DNA of 64,000 nucleotides from Tenacibaculum sp. Bg11-29 (lineage in GTDB: Bacteria; Bacteroidota; Bacteroidia; Flavobacteriales; Flavobacteriaceae), in assembly GCF_002836595.1 (NCBI RefSeq), contig NZ_PJBB01000003.1, forward strand, positions 682,001 to 746,000, read 5' to 3'. This document shows, piece after piece, positions 1 to 8,387 of this stretch. Every line of letters starts with the position of its first letter. The first letter of the stretch is position 1. Under the pieces are notes generated by a model. That model did no database searches, was not told where the DNA came from, and saw nothing but the letters and a program-made list of their open reading frames with translations. Position numbers and translations under genes: made by a program.

Positions 1-500
1 AGTTAAAACAAATATTGGCCTTACAAGCTAAAAACACTCCTATTAATTTAACTGAAATTGATAAAAAGGAACAGGGTTTTGTTACGGTTCAACACGATTT
101 AGCTATGTTAAGAAATATGCATGAATTACATTCACATAGTATTGCTACACATAACGATAATGTTATTGGATATGCTTTATCTATGTCTAAAAAATTTAGA
201 GGAGAAATTCCTGTGCTAACTCCTATGTTTACTGAAATAGATATATCTATTAAATCTAATAGTAATTATATTATTATGGGACAGGTTTGCATTGATAAAA
301 ATTATAGAGGTAAAGGCATTTTTAGAGGTTTGTATACAAAAATGAAAGATACTTTTAAATCTAAACATGATTGTATAATTACTAAAATAGATACCTTAAA
401 TACTCGTTCAATAAAAGCTCATAAAGCTATTGGTTTTAAAGAATTAGTTCGTTATAATTTTAACAATCAAACTTGGGTTGTTGTTTATATGGATATATAA
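1..500 (+). CDS. GNAT family N-acetyltransferase (5' end outside window)
   Basis: The reading frame is already open at base 3 and the residues before the first possible start (a TTG at 15) read LKQI, continuing into ILALQAKN, the usual N-terminus of this GNAT group. The gene therefore almost certainly begins upstream of the window. The acetyl-CoA pyrophosphate-binding signature is visible as RGKGIFRGL about 100 residues in, followed by the typical ending in which residues around NTRSIKAHKAIGF form the last helix and strand. It should transfer an acetyl group from acetyl-CoA to an amine. The substrate cannot be told from sequence. No terminator is obvious in the 218 bp after it. Confidence 0.85.
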   Translation, partial: LKQILALQAKNTPINLTEIDKKEQGFVTVQHDLAMLRNMHELHSHSIATHNDNVIGYALSMSKKFRGEIPVLTPMFTEIDISIKSNSNYIIMGQVCIDKNYRGKGIFRGLYTKMKDTFKSKHDCIITKIDTLNTRSIKAHKAIGFKELVRYNFNNQTWVVVYMDI

Positions 501-718
501 AAAAACAAATATCAACACATTTCATAAGTCCTTTTGATAAAGTTTACCTCTTTATCACATGAAAGATAGTTTTCCTAGTATAGTTTTTGCTAAAATGGTT
601 AGTATCATTAAAAAAAATACCAGTATCAATTCATTCTCATCATGCTTTAGTATGACGATTCAATTATTATTAAATATATTATTTTTTTCAATAATTATCA
701 TATAGCCCCCGTAAACAT

Positions 719-1291
719 ATGGATTTATTAGCTCAGTACGTAAAAAAACTAGTAAACATCTCAGATGAAGACTTAAACAAATTCCTTTGCCTTTTTAATT
801 TGACTTCAATAAAGAAAAAAAACTTTTTACTAAAGCAGGGTAATGTATGTGAATTTGAAGGCTTTGTTACCAAAGGTTGTTTCAGGCTATATACAGTTGA
901 TGAAAAAGGTAATGAACATACTTCATACTTCGCCATAAGAAATTGGTGGGTAACAGACTTGAACAGTTTTTTGGACAAAACTCCAGCCAAACTTACGATT
1001 CAAGCTCTTGAAGACAGCGAAGTTTTAATCATAAATACAGAAAACAAGAATAAAGCTTACCAAGAAATACCTGAAATTGAAAAAATGTTCCGGATCATGA
1101 CCCAAAAATCTAATGTCGCATTAGAACAACGAATGATAAGAAATATTAGTACTACTGCAGATCAGCGATATCTTGAATTTATAACCAAATATCCTCAAAT
1201 TTCCGAGCGACTTACGAATATTCAAATAGCATCTTATCTAGGTATATCTCACGAATTTTTAAGTAAAATCCGAAGAAAAATAGTAAAATAA
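719..1291 (+). CDS. Crp/Fnr family transcriptional regulator
   Basis: The protein has 190 residues: an N-terminal cyclic-nucleotide-binding-like beta-barrel (about 20-115), a dimerisation helix, and a short C-terminal winged helix-turn-helix (TNIQIASYLGISHEFLSKIR, about 163-182). There is no cluster of cysteines, so it is not an oxygen-sensing Fe-S Fnr. The Bacteroidota members of this group usually lack clear cAMP-binding residues, so the effector is unknown. The ATG at 719 follows a C-rich leader (CCCCCG) rather than a Shine-Dalgarno sequence, which is ordinary for this phylum. It lies just upstream of, and in the same direction as, a SnoaL-like lipoprotein gene that has its own promoter box. 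That gene is a plausible target, by position only. Confidence 0.88.
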   Translation: MDLLAQYVKKLVNISDEDLNKFLCLFNLTSIKKKNFLLKQGNVCEFEGFVTKGCFRLYTVDEKGNEHTSYFAIRNWWVTDLNSFLDKTPAKLTIQALEDSEVLIINTENKNKAYQEIPEIEKMFRIMTQKSNVALEQRMIRNISTTADQRYLEFITKYPQISERLTNIQIASYLGISHEFLSKIRRKIVK

Positions 1292-1365
1292 TTTACGTAA
1301 GTATTAAAAAAGTACATCTATTCAATTTATTGTACTAGTTCAATGTTTATCGATTTTACAGATTT

Positions 1366-1373
1366 TACCTTTG
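1366..1373 (+). promoter_or_regulatory. Bacteroidota -7 promoter box
   Basis: TACCTTTG matches the TAnnTTTG -7 consensus of the Bacteroidota primary sigma factor and lies about 25 bp before the ATG at 1399. No clean TTTG -33 element is visible upstream. Confidence 0.5.
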
Positions 1374-1398
1374 CTCTCTAATTTATAAAAATTTAAGA

Positions 1399-2277
1399 AT
1401 GAAGTATTTTTTAAACACCTTACTTGTAGTAGCAACTATTATATTTTTTGCTAGTTGTAATCAAAATGATGATGATGATGTCTCTAACGAATTAACTTCT
1501 GCAGAAATTGCCAGAGGCTTTTATCAGGAAGTTATTGTTGAAAAAAACATGACTAAATTCAACAAATATATTGGTAATACATATATACAACATGCCCCTG
1601 CTTACGCTGACGGAGTTACGCCCTTAAAAGAAGAGCTACAAGCTAATGCTGATAGTAAGAATAAAATAGAAATCTTAAGAGTAGTTGGTGAAAACGACTA
1701 TGCTGCATTACATTCTTTATGGACAGTAGGCTCAGAACAGTATATTTATGTTGACATCTGGCGTATTGAAAATGGTAAGTTAGTAGAGCATTGGGATCAA
1801 GACCAGTCTCCACCAAGTGAAGTGAAAAATAATAACACAATGCATGCTGGTCCAGATACTAATATTAATACTAAGAAGAACTTAACCCAGAACAAAGAAA
1901 GAGCTATTGCAGTTTTAAAAACCTTCGATAATTTGGATGATTTATCTGCAGTTGAAAACTTTGTTGTCGATGACTACATACAGCATAATCCAACTGCGAC
2001 TGATAAAAAATCAGGCTTAATCGATTTATTAAAATTTTTAAAAAGTATTAACTATCAATCAAAGACCATAATTGCCAAAGTGATAGCTCAAGGTGATATG
2101 GTGGTAATACACTCCAAAGTAGAAGATTTAGATGCAAAAGAAAACGCTATTTCAGGTGTGGTTGATATATTTAGATTTGATGATAACGGAATGATTATAG
2201 AGCATTGGGATGTTATTCAAACAATGACAGGACAATCATTAAATAACAATAATCCATTTGAATACCCAAATAAATAA
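1399..2277 (+). CDS. SnoaL-like (NTF2-fold) double-domain lipoprotein
   Basis: The protein has 292 residues. An N-terminal hydrophobic segment ends in FFASC, a lipobox, so it is probably acylated at that cysteine and held in the periplasm or outer membrane. A short acidic DDDD linker follows. Two SnoaL-like repeats follow, each with the pattern Y-I-Q-H-(A/N)-P early (about residues 57-63 and 193-199) and ending in an E-H-W-D motif (about 130-133 and 263-266). SnoaL-fold proteins include polyketide cyclases, but most such lipoproteins are uncharacterised. It follows a Crp/Fnr regulator and ends at a hairpin terminator. Function is unknown beyond the fold. Confidence 0.8.
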   Translation: MKYFLNTLLVVATIIFFASCNQNDDDDVSNELTSAEIARGFYQEVIVEKNMTKFNKYIGNTYIQHAPAYADGVTPLKEELQANADSKNKIEILRVVGENDYAALHSLWTVGSEQYIYVDIWRIENGKLVEHWDQDQSPPSEVKNNNTMHAGPDTNINTKKNLTQNKERAIAVLKTFDNLDDLSAVENFVVDDYIQHNPTATDKKSGLIDLLKFLKSINYQSKTIIAKVIAQGDMVVIHSKVEDLDAKENAISGVVDIFRFDDNGMIIEHWDVIQTMTGQSLNNNNPFEYPNK

Positions 2278-2284
2278 CCCTTCC

Positions 2285-2315
2285 AAACCTACCCTGAGGT
2301 ATTTCGGGTAGGTTT
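2285..2315 (+). terminator. Hairpin terminator
   Basis: Perfect 10-bp inverted repeat (AAACCTACCC / GGGTAGGTTT) with an 11-nt loop just after the SnoaL lipoprotein stop. The T-run is weak. Confidence 0.6.
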
Positions 2316-2364
2316 ACACTTATTATCTATCTTCAGAAGCCATACTTTATCAATACTATCATAA

Positions 2365-5121
2365 CTAATAAGGCAAATTTGCAGGTTCAATAAAATCGAT
2401 TTCTGGATTATATAACTCTTTTAAAAACTCTTTTATTTCATCCATAAACTCAGTTAACTTCTCTTCAGTTACTTCATTATCTGGAGTTCGGTAATTAGAA
2501 GAAAAATTCATTTTTAAAAACCCATTTTTCAAGTTTTTAAATGAAATAATTCCAGCTTCTAAATTATTAGAAAAATCAAATTTATTGTTTTGAGTATATA
2601 AAAAAGCATATAACATTACTTGAATAGCTTTGTGATGTTTTAAATCTCGAATGCTTGTAAAATCAACCACCTTCAATTTATTAGCATCAACCATTCCTGT
2701 TTTATAATCTATAATTCTAGTTACCCCATTTAATTCATCTATTCTATCTACTTGTCCGTGTATTTTTATAGGAAAATCAATTCCATCAACAGTAATTTCA
2801 GTAGCTAAATTTTGTTCTGTTCCAATAATTTTTAATTTATTATTCTCATCTTTTAACAATTGTTTTTCGTTCGCTAAAAAATTTTCTACAAAACGGTTTG
2901 CCACTTCAAAAACCAATCTGTTTTTTCCTGTAGAAATATCTCCGTTTTTAAAATGTTCTGAAAAATAAAAAATTATTAATTCTTTTGTTTTTTGCTGCAT
3001 TTTCATAACATCATCTACCAATAAAAACCTACCTATAAATGGTTTATACAATGCTTCTAAAGTATCATGAACAACAGTACCCATTGTATTTGCTGCTACC
3101 GTTTCTTCTACATTTTCAAATTCATTTATTTTTAAAACTTTTTGTTTATAAAATGCAATTGGGTTATATAGGTAATTAGTTAATGCCGATGGTGAAATTC
3201 CTTTTTTAGCTAATTTTTGTAAGCGTTCTAAAACCTTCTCGTCTTTCTGAATCTCTTTTAACTTAGTTGATGATGTTACTACTTTAGGGCCAATTATCTT
3301 TTCTGCAATATCATTTCGCATCATTTCTAACTGCGTAACAAAACGACTTTTTTCTCCGCTTCCAAAAACATCGTGCTCAGTATTATATAATATAAAAATA
3401 TTCTTAGCTCTTTGTAACAATCTAAAAAAGTGATATGAAAAAAGTGCATCTTTTTCTTTATAAGTCGGTAAACCAAAGGCTATTTTTACATCAAACGGAA
3501 TAAAAGTATTTTGTTGACTACTTGCGGGTAATACTCCTTCATTTACCGATGTTATAATCACGTTTTCAAAATCTAACATACGTGTTTCTAATACTCCCAT
3601 TAACTGTAAACCTTGTAACGGTTCTCCTTGAAACGATAAACTTTCAGATTGTATTAACTGTCTAAAAAACTGATATAATGTTTTTAAATCCTGTACATAA
3701 TTAAACTCAATATGTAAGTTTTGTAATTGTGTAAACGCAGTATAAAAACGAAACAAATACTCCTTTTCTAAATCGTTTGCATTGTCTTTTAAAACATCAA
3801 TTAACTGTAATATTCTCGATAAAAATTCAGATATCGTAGAAAATGGGTTAAAAACAGCGCTAATAATATCTTTTAATCCTACTTCTAAAGGAGAAATAAA
3901 CACATTAATGTATTCTTGACTAACAAATGTATTATTCTCTTTAACAATAACTTTTGAAATAGTCTCTGCGACATTATTAGCATCATCTATTTGTAATAAT
4001 TTATATATCGATGCATCTTTTAAAAACCGAACAACATCTTTATGGTAAAACTGATTTGCTTCTTGTTTTTTTAATTTTTCTTGATTATTGAATAATTGAA
4101 AAATCGCCAAGACTAAACTCGTTGTAGGAATATCTTTTAAAGGATATCCCATGGTAATATTTATTGCTTCTACATTCTTTGGTAGTGAATTCAACGTTAT
4201 AGGTAACAATGTTTCATCTGCCAACACCAATGCTGTATTATTCTGATTCGATAATTTTGATAAAATCTCTCCTGCATGTTTTATTTGCGTAATGTTTTTT
4301 GATGCTCCTATTACCTGAATATTCTTAAATTCAGAAAAATAATCTTTTATCGTTTCAATTGAGTTTTTTTCATAATATTTCCATTGCTTTTTATACTTCC
4401 TAAGAAAACTACCAGCTTGATGATTTCCTTCATAAAACGTTTTATCGATATCCCAAAAAACTTCAGCATTTCCTGCTGACAAAAATTCTTGAAACAGCAA
4501 TTCTTCCGCTGTATTTAAAGCATTGAATCCTATAAAGTAATATTTTTTTGCTTTATTTCTACTGATAAAATCTTCAACTTTTTTAGTTGCTTCCCGATAT
4601 AAAACACCTTGATATCCAATTTTATTTTTAATCAAAAATTGATAAAAAACTGTATAAAACTGCTCTAATTTCTCCATAAAATAAAAATGATCTTTCATTA
4701 ATTCCGTTTCTTTAAACGTTCCTTTTACCGACCATTTTTGTAAACGATGAATATCTCGTAAGTACACAAAAATATCTCTTGGATTAATTAAATGTTGATC
4801 TATTTCATTAAAATCTTGTAAAACAGTAAAAGCCCATGAAGAAAAAACATCAAACGTATCTGGTCTCTCTTCTACTTCTTTATATATAGTATAAAAATGG
4901 AATAGTAATTGTACTGCATCTGCTTTATTAATTTCAGAAATTTCTTCAACAAAATCTCCAATATTAAGAACCTGAGGTAAAAAACCTGCTAAAATTTTAT
5001 TTTTAAATTCTTGTTTCACAAACACTCCTGCTCTTTGAGATGGTAGGATAAATACAACATTTTCAAATGTTTTAGTTGTTTGTAAAATAGTATCTAAAGT
5101 CTCAGAGATAAACGAGTTCAT
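2365..5121 (-). CDS. AddB-like PD-(D/E)XK nuclease/helicase family protein
   Basis: This 918-residue protein has an N-terminal degenerate helicase-like region (FILPSQRAG near residue 24 instead of a Walker A P-loop). Its C-terminal RecB-type nuclease domain shows GTVVHDTLEALY near 679 and the catalytic IIDYKTG near 803. This is the AddB layout, a subunit of the AddAB double-strand-break repair nuclease that recognises Chi-like sites and degrades one strand. The iron-sulfur cysteines found in Firmicutes AddB are not obvious. An AddA/UvrD-type helicase partner would be expected, but it is not in this window. The divergent nitrilase gene starts 75 bp upstream. Confidence 0.82.
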   Translation of the reverse strand: MNSFISETLDTILQTTKTFENVVFILPSQRAGVFVKQEFKNKILAGFLPQVLNIGDFVEEISEINKADAVQLLFHFYTIYKEVEERPDTFDVFSSWAFTVLQDFNEIDQHLINPRDIFVYLRDIHRLQKWSVKGTFKETELMKDHFYFMEKLEQFYTVFYQFLIKNKIGYQGVLYREATKKVEDFISRNKAKKYYFIGFNALNTAEELLFQEFLSAGNAEVFWDIDKTFYEGNHQAGSFLRKYKKQWKYYEKNSIETIKDYFSEFKNIQVIGASKNITQIKHAGEILSKLSNQNNTALVLADETLLPITLNSLPKNVEAINITMGYPLKDIPTTSLVLAIFQLFNNQEKLKKQEANQFYHKDVVRFLKDASIYKLLQIDDANNVAETISKVIVKENNTFVSQEYINVFISPLEVGLKDIISAVFNPFSTISEFLSRILQLIDVLKDNANDLEKEYLFRFYTAFTQLQNLHIEFNYVQDLKTLYQFFRQLIQSESLSFQGEPLQGLQLMGVLETRMLDFENVIITSVNEGVLPASSQQNTFIPFDVKIAFGLPTYKEKDALFSYHFFRLLQRAKNIFILYNTEHDVFGSGEKSRFVTQLEMMRNDIAEKIIGPKVVTSSTKLKEIQKDEKVLERLQKLAKKGISPSALTNYLYNPIAFYKQKVLKINEFENVEETVAANTMGTVVHDTLEALYKPFIGRFLLVDDVMKMQQKTKELIIFYFSEHFKNGDISTGKNRLVFEVANRFVENFLANEKQLLKDENNKLKIIGTEQNLATEITVDGIDFPIKIHGQVDRIDELNGVTRIIDYKTGMVDANKLKVVDFTSIRDLKHHKAIQVMLYAFLYTQNNKFDFSNNLEAGIISFKNLKNGFLKMNFSSNYRTPDNEVTEEKLTEFMDEIKEFLKELYNPEIDFIEPANLPY

Positions 5122-5159
5122 AGCTATGTTTTAATTAACCCAAAATACAAATTTTATCT

Positions 5160-5167
5160 TATTTTTG
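5160..5167 (+). promoter_or_regulatory. Bacteroidota -7 promoter box
   Basis: TATTTTTG matches TAnnTTTG and sits 28 bp before the ATG at 5196, in the divergent gap. Confidence 0.45.
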
Positions 5168-5195
5168 ATATGAATAACAATTTCATTTCTTAATT

Positions 5196-5981
5196 ATGAA
5201 AACTAATAATAAACTTAAAGTAGCACTTATTCAATCTGATTTAGTTTGGGAAAACCCTACAGAAAACAGAAAGAATTTTGAAGTTAAAATAAATAAGCTT
5301 GGTTCTGACATTGATTTGATAATTTTACCTGAAATGTTTACTACAGGTTTTACCATGCAAGTAAGTAATTTAGCAGAAACAATGGGTGGTAAGACTATAG
5401 CTTGGATACAACAGTTAGCCGCAAAAAAAAAGAGTGCAATTACAGGAAGTATCATTATTACAGAAAATGGTAACTACTTTAATCGGTTACTCTTTGTACA
5501 CCCATGTGGTAAAATTGATTTTTATGATAAAAAGCATTTATTTACGCTCGCTAATGAACATAAAACATTCTCACCTGGTAATAAACGCATTTTAATTAAT
5601 TATAAAGGCTGGAAAATTTCTCCTTTAATTTGTTATGATTTACGCTTCCCTACGTGGGCTAGAAATACAGACAATTACGATTTACTTTTATATGTAGCTA
5701 GCTGGCCTACACCAAGAGTTGAAGCGTGGAATTCATTGTTAAAATCGCGTGCTATAGAAAACATGAGTTACACTATTGGGGTAAATAGGGTAGGAACTGA
5801 TGCTAACGGATATGAATACAACGGAAATTCTGTTGCATATGATGTATTAGGAAATTGTTTAGAAAAAAATGATAATGGGCAAGAAATTTCTTTAATTATT
5901 GAATTAGATAAAGAAAACCAAAATAAGGTGCGTACCAAATTTGGTTTTTTAGAAGATAGAGATCTTTTTACTTTTCAATAA
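5196..5981 (+). CDS. Carbon-nitrogen hydrolase, omega-amidase-like (nitrilase family)
   Basis: The 261-residue single-domain protein carries the nitrilase-superfamily Glu-Lys-Cys triad: Glu46 in LPEMFTTGF, Lys in YDKKHLF (about 112) and Cys in LICYDLRFP (about 146). Length and motif context fit the YafV/Nit2 omega-amidase group, which hydrolyses alpha-ketoglutaramate or alpha-ketosuccinamate to the keto acid plus ammonia, cleaning up products of glutamine transamination in the cytosol. A true nitrilase is less likely, because the sequence around the Cys is of the amidase type. The gene stands alone on the plus strand between two minus-strand genes, with a REP-like inverted repeat behind it. 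Confidence 0.85.
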   Translation: MKTNNKLKVALIQSDLVWENPTENRKNFEVKINKLGSDIDLIILPEMFTTGFTMQVSNLAETMGGKTIAWIQQLAAKKKSAITGSIIITENGNYFNRLLFVHPCGKIDFYDKKHLFTLANEHKTFSPGNKRILINYKGWKISPLICYDLRFPTWARNTDNYDLLLYVASWPTPRVEAWNSLLKSRAIENMSYTIGVNRVGTDANGYEYNGNSVAYDVLGNCLEKNDNGQEISLIIELDKENQNKVRTKFGFLEDRDLFTFQ

Positions 5982-5985
5982 AGAT

Positions 5986-6056
5986 AACGTCATTACGATA
6001 AATATATGATGAAATAGTCTATACACAGATTGCTTCATTTTATTCGCAATGACGTT
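5986..6056. repeat. REP-like imperfect inverted repeat
   Basis: Arms AACGTCATTACGA (5986-5998) and TCGCAATGACGTT (6044-6056) are reverse complements with one mismatch. Between them GATGAAATAGTCT and AGATTGCTTCATT also pair partly, so the whole 71 bp can fold as one long hairpin. The GTCATTGCGA core resembles short palindromic intergenic repeats seen in many genomes. It lies between two converging genes. Only this copy was noticed in the window. Confidence 0.55.
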
Positions 6057-6069
6057 ACTTAATTATATT

Positions 6070-7050
6070 TTATGATGGAATCATCCATTTAAATTCGAAT
6101 TTAGTATCAGGAACTGTGATACGTTCTGTAATTCGATACATTCTATCTGGTAATTTCATTAAATAATCACGAGCTTTCTCGGCTTCTGGGCTTAAATTTG
6201 TAATTTTATCAATTTCCCAAGCAATATTTAGCTTTTTTATGATATCAACGTAATCAAAACCTGTGTATACACCAACTCTTTGAGCTACTGTAGAGAAATC
6301 ATCAAACAAACTACCTTTCGCTCCAAAAGACTCTCTTAAGTGCATTGCAGGCATTACTATTTTATGTTTCATCATATATTGAAAAGCTAACATCATTTCG
6401 CTAGGATCAATCTTAAATATTTGCTTAACAAATTCGGTATATGCTTGGTGATGACGCATTTCATCTCCTGCGATAATTCTAGACATTTTTGCTAATGCTT
6501 TGTGTCCTTTTTTCTTTGCAATTTTTGCAACATTTAAATGTGAAACATACGTTGCTAATTCTTGAAAACTCGTATACACAAAGTTTTTATACGGATCACT
6601 AGCTGTACCAATATCAAACCCATCAGTAATTAAATGTTGTGTTGTAATTTCTACTTCACGCATGTTTACTCTTCCTGAAAGATATAAATACTTATTTAAT
6701 ACATCTCCATGACGGTTTTCTTCTGCTGTCCAAGCACGTATCCATTTTGCCCAACCATTATCTGGATGTTGTGTAATTCCATCTAAATCTAACAACCACG
6801 ATTCATACGTTGGTAATGCTTCTTCAGTAATTGTATCCCCAACTAATACCACCCAAAAATCATCATCTAATTCTTTAGACAACTCTCTAATCTCTTCAAC
6901 TTCTGTAATAAAAGTATCTTTTTGTGAGTTTGGTAAAAAATCGGTTGGCTGCCAAATTTTCTCTGCTGGTATTAAAAACTTATCTACGAAACTATCGATA
7001 TTCTTTTCGAGAGTTTTCATAACTTCCTTTCGGATATTTTGTATTGACAT
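6070..7050 (-). CDS. Acyl-[acyl-carrier-protein] desaturase
   Basis: The 326-residue protein has the soluble stearoyl-ACP desaturase fold with both di-iron carboxylate motifs: EENRHG near residue 110 and DEMRHH near 195, each supplying Glu and His ligands. It would introduce a cis double bond into a saturated acyl-ACP using O2 and electrons from ferredoxin, so membranes can stay fluid. Two ferredoxins and a ferredoxin-NADP reductase are encoded elsewhere in the window. The plsC gene lies immediately upstream on the same strand (about 760 bp long, 33-bp gap), so acyl-chain modification and phospholipid synthesis are probably co-transcribed. Confidence 0.92.
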   Translation of the reverse strand: MSIQNIRKEVMKTLEKNIDSFVDKFLIPAEKIWQPTDFLPNSQKDTFITEVEEIRELSKELDDDFWVVLVGDTITEEALPTYESWLLDLDGITQHPDNGWAKWIRAWTAEENRHGDVLNKYLYLSGRVNMREVEITTQHLITDGFDIGTASDPYKNFVYTSFQELATYVSHLNVAKIAKKKGHKALAKMSRIIAGDEMRHHQAYTEFVKQIFKIDPSEMMLAFQYMMKHKIVMPAMHLRESFGAKGSLFDDFSTVAQRVGVYTGFDYVDIIKKLNIAWEIDKITNLSPEAEKARDYLMKLPDRMYRITERITVPDTKFEFKWMIPS

Positions 7051-7083
7051 AATATTTAGTATATTAATTATCTTTTGTTCTAA

Positions 7084-7812
7084 TTATAAAATTGATTCTT
7101 TAACTGTCTTTTCTACACTAGCTATCAACTCATTAAACGGTAAACTATCTACTTTTATTGGTGCGTGTGTTTTTATTTTTATTGGACTACCAAGGCCTAA
7201 TGGAAATTTACCATATTTAAACACTTTCCAAGAATTATTAATTGTTAACGGAACAACATATGCCTCTGGATTGTATTTAGCTATCATTTTTAAGCCATTT
7301 ACCGAAAATGATTTCGGTTTACCGGTTCTACTTCTTGTTCCTTCTGGAAAAATAGCTGCAGACCATTTATTCTTTTTTATTTTTTTAGAAAAACTTGCCA
7401 ATTCTGTTAATGCCTGCCTTGCATCTTTTCTATCTATTAAAGCAGCCCCACCATGCCTTAAATTAAAAGAAATACTTGGTATTCCTTTTGCTAGTTCTTT
7501 CTTAGATACAAACTTAGGGTGATGCTTTCTAAAATGCCAAATAATTGGTGAGATATCGAAAGTACTCTGATGATTTGACACAAATATTAACGTAGTGTCT
7601 TCAGGTAAATCTTGTTCATTTTCTACTTGAACACGAATCCCTAAAATTAATAATGATTTAATTAAAAACCAATTCATAATATTTACAACATTTTGATGCC
7701 CATTTTGACCAAATAATTTCAACCCCAACCATTGTAGAGGATGAAATATTATTAGCAGTAAAAAAAATACTAATGCAAATACTGATGATACTATATAACT
7801 TAAAAATTTCAT
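7084..7812 (-). CDS. plsC: 1-acyl-sn-glycerol-3-phosphate acyltransferase
   Basis: A strong N-terminal membrane helix (about 5-30) precedes a PlsC acyltransferase domain with the catalytic NHQSTFD (H-X4-D, near residue 80) and the glycerol-phosphate-binding FPEGTRSRTG (near 155). It acylates lysophosphatidate to phosphatidate at the inner membrane. I chose the ATG at 7812. The frame stays open to a TTG at 7836, but that extra stretch is polar and follows the upstream terminator too closely. It sits between a terminator and the desaturase gene, so the two form a short lipid operon. The gene symbol follows the family; ornithine-lipid or other lyso-lipid acyltransferases share these motifs. Confidence 0.88.
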   Translation of the reverse strand: MKFLSYIVSSVFALVFFLLLIIFHPLQWLGLKLFGQNGHQNVVNIMNWFLIKSLLILGIRVQVENEQDLPEDTTLIFVSNHQSTFDISPIIWHFRKHHPKFVSKKELAKGIPSISFNLRHGGAALIDRKDARQALTELASFSKKIKKNKWSAAIFPEGTRSRTGKPKSFSVNGLKMIAKYNPEAYVVPLTINNSWKVFKYGKFPLGLGSPIKIKTHAPIKVDSLPFNELIASVEKTVKESIL

Positions 7813-7840
7813 TATTATATTTTTAATAGTAAGCAAAAAT

Positions 7841-7861
7841 AAAAAATCCCGCGAAAGCGGG
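7841..7861 (-). terminator. Rho-independent terminator
   Basis: On the minus strand a CCCGC / GCGGG stem with a TTTC loop is followed by a run of T, directly after the stop of the small membrane-protein gene at 7876. Confidence 0.75.
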
Positions 7862-7875
7862 ACTATATTTTTAAA

Positions 7876-8283
7876 TTAAAACCAATTACTCCAAGGAATT
7901 CTTGATAATATTAGCACTAATGCTAGTCCATAAAAAATTGCAAAGGTTTTAAACTTCGTTTCACTTTTTACTTGTTTTTTATGCTTAGACCATCCAATTG
8001 TTATTAAAACGATTGCTATTATCATCATTAAAGGGTGTTCTAAAGCAAGTAATCTAACTCCTGAATCTTTCATATCACCTAATCCACTTTGAAATCCTCC
8101 AACGAAATAAACTAAGAAACCTATTAATAATTGAATGTGAGTTGTTATTAACGTAAATAAGCCTAAACGAAATTCTTTATGAGTGAATTCTTTTTTCTGT
8201 AGTAAACCAATAATTGCATTTACAACAGTAAAAATTAATACTACTAAAACTATATATGCCCAATAAGAGTGTAATGTTTTCAT
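7876..8283 (-). CDS. Four-helix membrane protein, cytochrome-b-like, function unknown
   Basis: The protein has about 135 residues with four predicted membrane helices (about 5-27, 42-64, 77-99 and 111-130). Histidines recur near helix ends (HSYWAY at residue 4, TTHIQLL in helix 2 and LEHPLMM in helix 3), the spacing one might expect of haem ligands, but this is not proven. Similar small proteins in Bacteroidota have been called cytochrome B or even mislabelled as L27. The start chosen is the ATG at 8283. The frame runs on to a GTG at 8346, but that GTG lies inside the upstream terminator hairpin. It has its own terminators on both sides, so it is probably monocistronic. Confidence 0.65.
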   Translation of the reverse strand: MKTLHSYWAYIVLVVLIFTVVNAIIGLLQKKEFTHKEFRLGLFTLITTHIQLLIGFLVYFVGGFQSGLGDMKDSGVRLLALEHPLMMIIAIVLITIGWSKHKKQVKSETKFKTFAIFYGLALVLILSRIPWSNWF

Positions 8284-8335
8284 TATTATTTGTCTGTTAG
8301 TTTTGTTTGTTACAAACTTACTAAATTTTATGCAT

Positions 8336-8364
8336 AAAAAAACCACCTCGTTTGAGGTGGTTTT
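8336..8364 (-). terminator. Bidirectional Rho-independent terminator
   Basis: Perfect stem AAACCACCTC / GAGGTGGTTT (8340-8349 and 8354-8363) with a GTTT loop and T-run on the minus strand, placed 24 bp after the stop of the large TonB receptor gene. Confidence 0.85.
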
Positions 8365-8387
8365 GAAATACTACTCTTATAAATTTA

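Noticed and set aside
1465..1482. GATGATGATGATG microsatellite
   Set aside because: It encodes the DDDD linker after the lipoprotein cysteine, a common composition, with no sign of phase variation.
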